A stretch of DNA of 8,809 nt from NCBI GenBank assembly GCA_018830685.1, contig JAHJRR010000117.1:1-8809 (forward strand). Reading direction: 5' to 3'. The position numbers and the translations under genes were made by a program. Shown here piece by piece: positions 5,935 through 8,809 of the stretch. A model generated the notes under the pieces. It saw only the letters and a list, made by a program, of their open reading frames with translations, searched no databases and was not told the origin of the DNA. Positions within the stretch are counted from its first letter, which is position 1; the number at the start of each line of letters is the position of its first letter. This stretch comes from Nanobdellota archaeon (lineage in GTDB: Archaea; Nanobdellota; Nanobdellia; Pacearchaeales; GW2011-AR1).

Positions 5935-7389
5935 ATGACAAAAAACAAGCAAGACAACAAAGGTCTGACAGTAAAAAAGAATGAGAATTTCAGCGAATGG
6001 TATTCTCAAATAATAGAAAAAGCTGAATTAGTAGAGATAAGAACGGGAATGAAAGGTTTTATTGTTATTCGACCATGGGGTACGCAGACAATAGAAAAGA
6101 TGTATGAATTCTATGAAGAAGAGCTTCAAAAAAACAAACACAAACCAGTCATGATGCCCACTCTAATTCCGGAATCAAATTTGAAAAAAGAATCCAGCCA
6201 TATTCAAGGTTTCACGCCAGAAGTCTTTTGGTTAAAAACAAAACCAGACGAAGAAAAATTAGCACTAAGACCTACAAGCGAAACGCTTTTTACACCAATG
6301 TTCAAACTCTGGATAAGAAGTCACAGAGACCTCCCAATGAAACTATATCAAAGATGTCAAGTCTTCCGTCTTGATACAAAAGCAACAAGACCGTTAATTA
6401 GGGGAAGGGAATTCCATTGGATAGAAGCTCATGATGCATTCGCCACAAAAACCGAGGCCGAAGCCCAGGTCCAAGAAGACATTAAAATGACCGAAGATAT
6501 AATGCATCAAAAGTTTTGTGTGCCGTTCCTCCCTATGAAAAGACCAGAATGGGATAAATTCGCGGGAGCAGAATACACTATCGGTTCCGATTCATTAATG
6601 CCCGATGGAAAACTAATACAACAACCATCAACACATCTTATGGGGCAAAAATTCTCTAAAGCATTTGACGCTAAATTCAAAAATGAAAAAGGACAAGAAG
6701 AATATCTCTGGACAACTGCATACGGTCCAGCAATGTCAAGAATCCTTGTATCAATAATCTCCCTTCACGGAGACGATAGCGGACTAGTCCTACCTTTCTG
6801 CATCTCTCCAACTCAGATAGTAATCGTCCCAATCTACAAAAAAGAGAATCAGGAAAAAATAATGAAATATGCAGAAGATTTAAAAGAAAAATTGAAAAAT
6901 TACAGAATCGAAATCGACGACAGGGACACCTACAGCCCGGGATGGAAATTCAATGAATGGGAATTAAAAGGAGTTCCATTTAGAATTGAGATTGGAGAAA
7001 AGGAAATGAAAAATAAGGGAATAACTCTCTTCCACAGAGATACAAAGAACAAAGAAACACTTCCTGTAGGAAAACTGAACAAAATAAAAGAATACTCTGA
7101 AGACTTCGACAAGAGACTAAAAAATCAGGCAGATAAATTTTTCAAAAGCAGACTAACAAATTGCAAAACAAAGGGAGAGCTCAAGGAAGCAATGAATAAA
7201 GGGATGGTTGCAAGAGTAGAATTCTGTTCAACAAAATCAGAAGGTTTACCCTGTGCAGAAATCATTGAAAAAGAAGTAAACGCAGAGGTAAGGGGAACAC
7301 TAGCAAACAAGAAAGAAATCCCTAAAGGGGGATGCATAATTTGCAATAAAAAAGCGAACGAAATCGTCTACATCGGGCGAAGCTACTGA
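5935..7389 (+). CDS. proS: Prolyl-tRNA synthetase, archaeal/eukaryotic type
   Basis: Charges tRNA-Pro with proline in the cytoplasm. The 484-aa length is that of the short ProRS class without the bacterial editing insertion. Class II motifs are present: RPTSET (112-117), motif 2 around FRLDTKATRPLIRGREFHW (144-162) and motif 3 GPAMSRIL (264-271). The anticodon-binding domain begins near SPTQIVIVPI (291-300). The C-terminal zinc domain has Cys431, Cys440, Cys467 and Cys470 (CIIC), and the chain ends in the conserved tyrosine of IGRSY. The N-terminus (KNENFSEWYSQIIEKAEL) matches the family start, which supports the ATG at 5935 together with its TATA spacing. Isoleucine is mostly ATA, like the upstream operon. 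Nothing is missing. Confidence 0.97.
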   Translation: MTKNKQDNKGLTVKKNENFSEWYSQIIEKAELVEIRTGMKGFIVIRPWGTQTIEKMYEFYEEELQKNKHKPVMMPTLIPESNLKKESSHIQGFTPEVFWLKTKPDEEKLALRPTSETLFTPMFKLWIRSHRDLPMKLYQRCQVFRLDTKATRPLIRGREFHWIEAHDAFATKTEAEAQVQEDIKMTEDIMHQKFCVPFLPMKRPEWDKFAGAEYTIGSDSLMPDGKLIQQPSTHLMGQKFSKAFDAKFKNEKGQEEYLWTTAYGPAMSRILVSIISLHGDDSGLVLPFCISPTQIVIVPIYKKENQEKIMKYAEDLKEKLKNYRIEIDDRDTYSPGWKFNEWELKGVPFRIEIGEKEMKNKGITLFHRDTKNKETLPVGKLNKIKEYSEDFDKRLKNQADKFFKSRLTNCKTKGELKEAMNKGMVARVEFCSTKSEGLPCAEIIEKEVNAEVRGTLANKKEIPKGGCIICNKKANEIVYIGRSY

Positions 7390-7427
7390 ATCATCAGCTT
7401 ATGAATCTAAGCCTAATAAAAAAATCA

Positions 7428-7446
7428 CACTAAGCGGGTGTTAGTG
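7428..7446. repeat. Short hairpin after proS
   Basis: CACTAA (7428-7433) pairs with TTAGTG (7441-7446) around GCGGGTG, about 40 bases after the proS stop. No T-tract follows, so terminator function is doubtful. Its right arm overlaps the direct repeat at 7439-7453. Confidence 0.45.
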
Positions 7447-7453
7447 GTTGATT
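7439..7453 (+). repeat. Direct repeat, left copy
   Basis: TGTTAGTGGTTGATT matches TGTTAGTGATTGATT at 8161-8175 at 14 of 15 positions. Weaker similarity extends about 10 bases to the left in both copies (CTAAGCGGG versus TTAATCGCC). The pair brackets the orphan gene 7518-8045. Confidence 0.55.
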
Positions 7454-7466
7454 GCGAGACAGCACT
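7452..7466 (+). repeat. Inverted repeat, left arm
   Basis: TTGCGAGACAGCACT is complementary at 14 of 15 positions to AGTGCCGTCTCGCAA at 8069-8083. The arms flank the orphan gene. Because the left arm lies upstream of the TATA box, it is a DNA feature rather than part of the predicted mRNA. Confidence 0.6.
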
Positions 7467-7487
7467 ATTCCTAAACATTCCAATAAA

Positions 7488-7495
7488 TTTATATA
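7488..7495 (+). promoter_or_regulatory. TATA box for the orphan 175-aa gene
   Basis: TTTATATA, the most canonical archaeal box in the window, centred 26.5 bases before the ATG at 7518. This sets the start at 7518 and rules out the in-frame TTG at 7452, which lies upstream of the promoter. Confidence 0.7.
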
Positions 7496-7517
7496 TTTAA
7501 TATTTATTTTTTATATT

Positions 7518-8045
7518 ATGAAGAGTCTAGAAGTAGACATGGAAAAAATCATGCAAGATGCTAAAGAAAAAAGACAGCAAGAAATTACAGATTTAGCATC
7601 CTGTTCAAAACAATTATACGAACTTGTAGCAACAGAAAACTTTACTATTGATGAAGTTATTGCAGAATCTCACGATACCTCTTTTACTCCCCATTCAGAA
7701 ATGAGGCTTGGAGGTCGTTCTCCTGTTTATAGAGGAGGTTTCACTTCAAAACTTGTTTTAAAAGTTTCTCCAGATAATCAAGATGTTCCAGTGAGAACTC
7801 TCAGTTTTGAGGGGTTATTTATTGTAAAAGCAGGAGATTACATTTCTGCCCAAATTCCAAGATTTGAAGAAAAAAGAGTAGGAACAGGGTTTTATTCTGG
7901 ACCATATGATAAAGACAGAGTTTTTTATTTTGATAGAGATTTCAATCCAGAAGAATCTGCAATTGAATTGGCTCTCCTTTCTATTGACGGAAACACTTTG
8001 AGAAAAGATAGGTCTGTGAATTATAAAAGTTTTGTAAAAAAATGA
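7518..8045 (+). CDS. Orphan 175-aa protein, two-part (helical then beta-rich)
   Basis: I do not recognise the family. Residues 1-50 are charged and probably helical (MEKIMQDAKEKRQQEITDL, then a segment with one cysteine, Cys29). Residues 60-170 look beta-rich, with strand-like stretches SKLVLKVS, RTLSFEGLFIVKAGDYISA, RVFYFDRDF and AIELALLSIDG, suggesting a small barrel or sandwich domain. There is no signal peptide, membrane helix or evident catalytic motif, so it is likely cytosolic. The TATA box at 7488-7495 is strong and supports an ATG at 7518. All nine isoleucines are ATT or ATC, with no ATA, unlike adjacent proS. The gene is bracketed by a direct repeat (7439/8161) and an inverted repeat (7452/8069). 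Separate acquisition or a different expression class are both possible. Confidence 0.85.
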   Translation: MKSLEVDMEKIMQDAKEKRQQEITDLASCSKQLYELVATENFTIDEVIAESHDTSFTPHSEMRLGGRSPVYRGGFTSKLVLKVSPDNQDVPVRTLSFEGLFIVKAGDYISAQIPRFEEKRVGTGFYSGPYDKDRVFYFDRDFNPEESAIELALLSIDGNTLRKDRSVNYKSFVKK

Positions 8046-8068
8046 ATCTGAAAGTTTTCTTAGATTAA

Positions 8069-8083
8069 AGTGCCGTCTCGCAA
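8069..8083 (-). repeat. Inverted repeat, right arm
   Basis: AGTGCCGTCTCGCAA, the partner of 7452-7466 (14 of 15 complementary), beginning 23 bases after the orphan gene's stop codon. Confidence 0.6.
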
Positions 8084-8150
8084 CTCTCCTTACGACGTTC
8101 ATTGGGACGTTGCACTTCATTCACTCAAAGTTTACTTCGTAAACCTTCTC
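8084..8150. repeat. Iterated short words and a hairpin
   Basis: On the minus strand the stretch reads GTTTAC-GAA-GTAAAC (8130-8144, a perfect 6-bp hairpin), then a GAGTGA/AAGTG near-repeat, then AACGTC-CCAATG-AACGTC (8095-8112). It is a series of words each repeated or inverted after 3-6 bases. No gene is visible. Confidence 0.4.
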
Positions 8151-8160
8151 TTAATCGCCA

Positions 8161-8175
8161 TGTTAGTGATTGATT
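8161..8175 (+). repeat. Direct repeat, right copy
   Basis: TGTTAGTGATTGATT, the partner of 7439-7453, 722 bases downstream of it. It overlaps the outer arm of the inverted repeat 8169-8306. Confidence 0.55.
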
Positions 8176-8306
8176 AGATTCTTATTAATTCTCAAATCAA
8201 TTTGCGAGTAGAGCGAGCAACCATCATTGGGTGGGTCGGACGAGATACTTTTGTTAAAAATGCATACGAGATAATAATAAAAAACTGAGAATTATCTCTA
8301 ATCAAT
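8169..8306. repeat. Long nested inverted repeat, possible structured RNA
   Basis: ATTGATTAGA (8169-8178) is perfectly complementary to TCTAATCAAT (8297-8306). Inside it, AATTCTCA (8187-8194) is perfectly complementary to TGAGAATT (8286-8293). This gives an 18-bp two-part stem around 91 bases. The interior has GCGAG-TAGA-GCGAGCA (8203-8218) and GTGGGTCGGACGAG. The outer part ends 6 bases before the stop of the 8312-8419 frame. It could be a non-coding RNA, a terminator for the microgene or a repeat element. Confidence 0.5.
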
Positions 8307-8311
8307 AAAAT

Positions 8312-8419
8312 TTACCGAATCATAGAGTAAAGTTCATTCTCCATTCTAAGAGTAATCTCTACAAGTTCACTAAGCTCTCTCTCTAAAATCTGTCTCTCTT
8401 TTGTCTCTTTCTGTTGCAT
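8312..8419 (-). CDS. Candidate 35-aa coiled-coil microprotein
   Basis: Minus-strand frame from ATG at 8419 to TAA at 8312-8314. The peptide starts MQQKETKERQILEREL and ends ENELYSMIR. It is almost entirely charged and heptad-like (I/L/V at spaced positions), predicted to be a single amphipathic helix or coiled coil. A TATA-like TTTTTATT is centred about 23.5 bases upstream, fitting a leaderless start. The frame is open seven codons further up to a TTG (8440), but that lies within the TATA box. No family is recognised. The length is small enough for chance, so promoter placement and helix pattern are the only support. Confidence 0.45.
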   Translation of the reverse strand: MQQKETKERQILERELSELVEITLRMENELYSMIR

Positions 8420-8438
8420 TGCATTTTTTAAAGCAGAC

Positions 8439-8446
8439 AATAAAAA
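8439..8446 (-). promoter_or_regulatory. TATA-like box for the 8312-8419 microgene
   Basis: TTTTTATT on the minus strand, centred about 23.5 bases before the ATG at 8419. The inverted repeat at 8455-8498 lies just upstream of it. Confidence 0.4.
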
Positions 8447-8454
8447 TCAGCTTA

Positions 8455-8498
8455 ATCTGGATTGACTAATCTAAGAATAAAATCAATTCAATCCAGAT
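8455..8498. repeat. Perfect 11-bp inverted repeat
   Basis: ATCTGGATTGA (8455-8465) and TCAATCCAGAT (8488-8498) are perfectly complementary, separated by 22 bases. It lies between the two candidate microgenes. It could be a hairpin ending the upstream transcript or an operator-like site just upstream of the downstream TATA box. Confidence 0.65.
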
Positions 8499-8511
8499 CC
8501 AAAGAACTGAA

Positions 8512-8619
8512 TTAAATTGAAAACTTTGTGTATTTAATAGATGTGATTCCAAACACAGCTACCAGAGGCAGATTCATCCAATTTCTAAAACTCCTACTGG
8601 AAACATGTTCAAAATTCAT
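8512..8619 (-). CDS. Candidate 35-aa microprotein with a short hydrophobic stretch
   Basis: Minus-strand frame from ATG at 8619 to TAA at 8512-8514. The peptide starts MNFEHVSSRSFRNWMN, has the hydrophobic run LPLVAVFGIT (residues 17-26) and ends KYTKFSI. A canonical TATAAATA is centred 25.5 bases upstream, the spacing seen at gatD and proS. It matches no family I know. An overlapping plus-strand frame (8516-8659, containing RGRFIQFLKLLLET) is open over a similar length but has no well-placed promoter, so the minus strand is preferred. Both could be chance. Confidence 0.35.
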   Translation of the reverse strand: MNFEHVSSRSFRNWMNLPLVAVFGITSIKYTKFSI

Positions 8620-8640
8620 AATAAATAAACCAGAAGGAAG

Positions 8641-8648
8641 TATTTATA
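8641..8648 (-). promoter_or_regulatory. TATA box for the 8512-8619 microgene
   Basis: TATAAATA on the minus strand, centred 25.5 bases before the ATG at 8619. It lies about 40 bases beyond the transposase stop, so it is likely just outside the insertion element. Confidence 0.45.
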
Positions 8649-8678
8649 GTTTTCTATGATTATCACGTTGTGCTCCCC

Positions 8679-8694
8679 GGTGACATATGTCACC
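8679..8694. repeat. Perfect 16-bp palindrome at the transposase 3' end
   Basis: GGTGACATATGTCACC is fully self-complementary and includes the transposase stop codon. Its place at the end of the coding region suggests part of the element's terminal sequence or a transposase binding site. No second element end is in the window for comparison. Confidence 0.6.
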
Positions 8695-8809
8695 CCCTAA
8701 AGTAAACTGAAGCAGGGGTTTTTCTATCTAAACTCGTATGCGGTCGAAAATGATTATATCTCATTCTAAACTCATTATGATCTGCACAAAACTTTAGCTC
8801 ACTTGCTAA
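8690..8809 (-). CDS. C-terminal end of an rve-type (IS481/IS3-like) transposase, partial
   Basis: The frame enters from the right edge and ends at TGA (8690-8692), giving 39 residues. The stretch FRMRYNHFRPHTSLDRKTPA, followed by SVYF, carries the hallmark of the C-terminus of DDE transposases with an rve integrase core: 'YNxxRPHxSLxxKTPAxVY', strongest in the IS481 and IS3 families. The catalytic Asp residues and most of the core lie beyond the window; the preceding ELKFCADHNE is the region after the catalytic Glu. Whether the copy is intact cannot be judged. The palindrome at its stop codon probably belongs to the element end. Confidence 0.85.
   Translation of the reverse strand, partial: LASELKFCADHNEFRMRYNHFRPHTSLDRKTPASVYFRG

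Noticed and set aside
7452..7517. N-terminal extension of the orphan gene from TTG at 7452
   Set aside because: It would begin upstream of a canonical TATA box at 7488-7495 and overlaps the inverted-repeat arm. The ATG at 7518 has the right spacing.
7815..8120. Minus-strand frame antisense to the orphan gene
   Set aside because: Most of it is the reverse of a coding region with a good promoter. Its product is irregular and resembles nothing.
8516..8659. Plus-strand open frame containing RGRFIQFLKLLLET
   Set aside because: Its only start candidate is a GTG with no well-placed promoter, and it overlaps the minus-strand frame that has one. Kept as an alternative only.
8694..8723. CCCCT...AGGGG hairpin followed by TTTTT, terminator-like on the plus strand
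   Set aside because: It lies in the transposase coding sequence, antisense, with only a 5-bp stem and a 15-base loop and no plus-strand gene ending before it.

Overview
The window is archaeal. It carries a GatD-type glutamyl-tRNA(Gln) amidotransferase subunit (the GatDE route is known only from Archaea), an archaeal/eukaryotic-type prolyl-tRNA synthetase and a CCA-less tRNA-Arg. A TATA-like box lies about 25 bases before most predicted start codons, the archaeal leaderless pattern. Low GC, compact genes and several short orphan proteins suggest a DPANN archaeon (Woesearchaeota/Pacearchaeota-like); that rank is inference.

Layout. 1-187: an open frame ending at a hairpin, possibly the tail of an IS200/IS605-type element running in from the left. 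188-1465 (-): gatD. 1466-1768: gene-free, with gatD's promoter and an AT-rich inverted repeat. 1769-2190 (-): a two-gene unit, overlapping ATGA-fashion, whose upstream protein looks like the N-terminus of a nucleotidyltransferase lacking its catalytic motif. 2232-3362 (-): an amino-acid permease of the APC/aromatic permease type. 3363-3708: gene-free, repeat-bearing. 3709-3780 (-): tRNA-Arg(UCG). 3849-5885 (+): a tight three-gene operon (lycopene-cyclase-domain-like membrane protein, membrane-anchored HtrA-like protease, small putative lipoprotein). 5935-7389 (+): proS. 7518-8045 (+): an orphan 175-aa protein between short direct and inverted repeats. 8046-8311: a long inverted repeat and short iterated words. 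8312-8619 (-): two candidate 35-codon microgenes, each with a well-placed TATA box. 8690-8809 (-): the C-terminal end of an rve/IS481-like transposase cut by the right edge.

The genes fall into a translation set (gatD, tRNA-Arg, proS), a cell-envelope set (permease, HtrA operon) and an accessory right end (orphan cassette, microgenes, transposase). The 3849-7389 block favours ATA for isoleucine, whereas gatD and the orphan gene favour ATT, so compositional history differs between neighbours. The least explained parts are the flanked orphan gene, the truncated nucleotidyltransferase pair, the two microgenes and the iterated-word intergenic elements. No CRISPR array or rRNA is visible.
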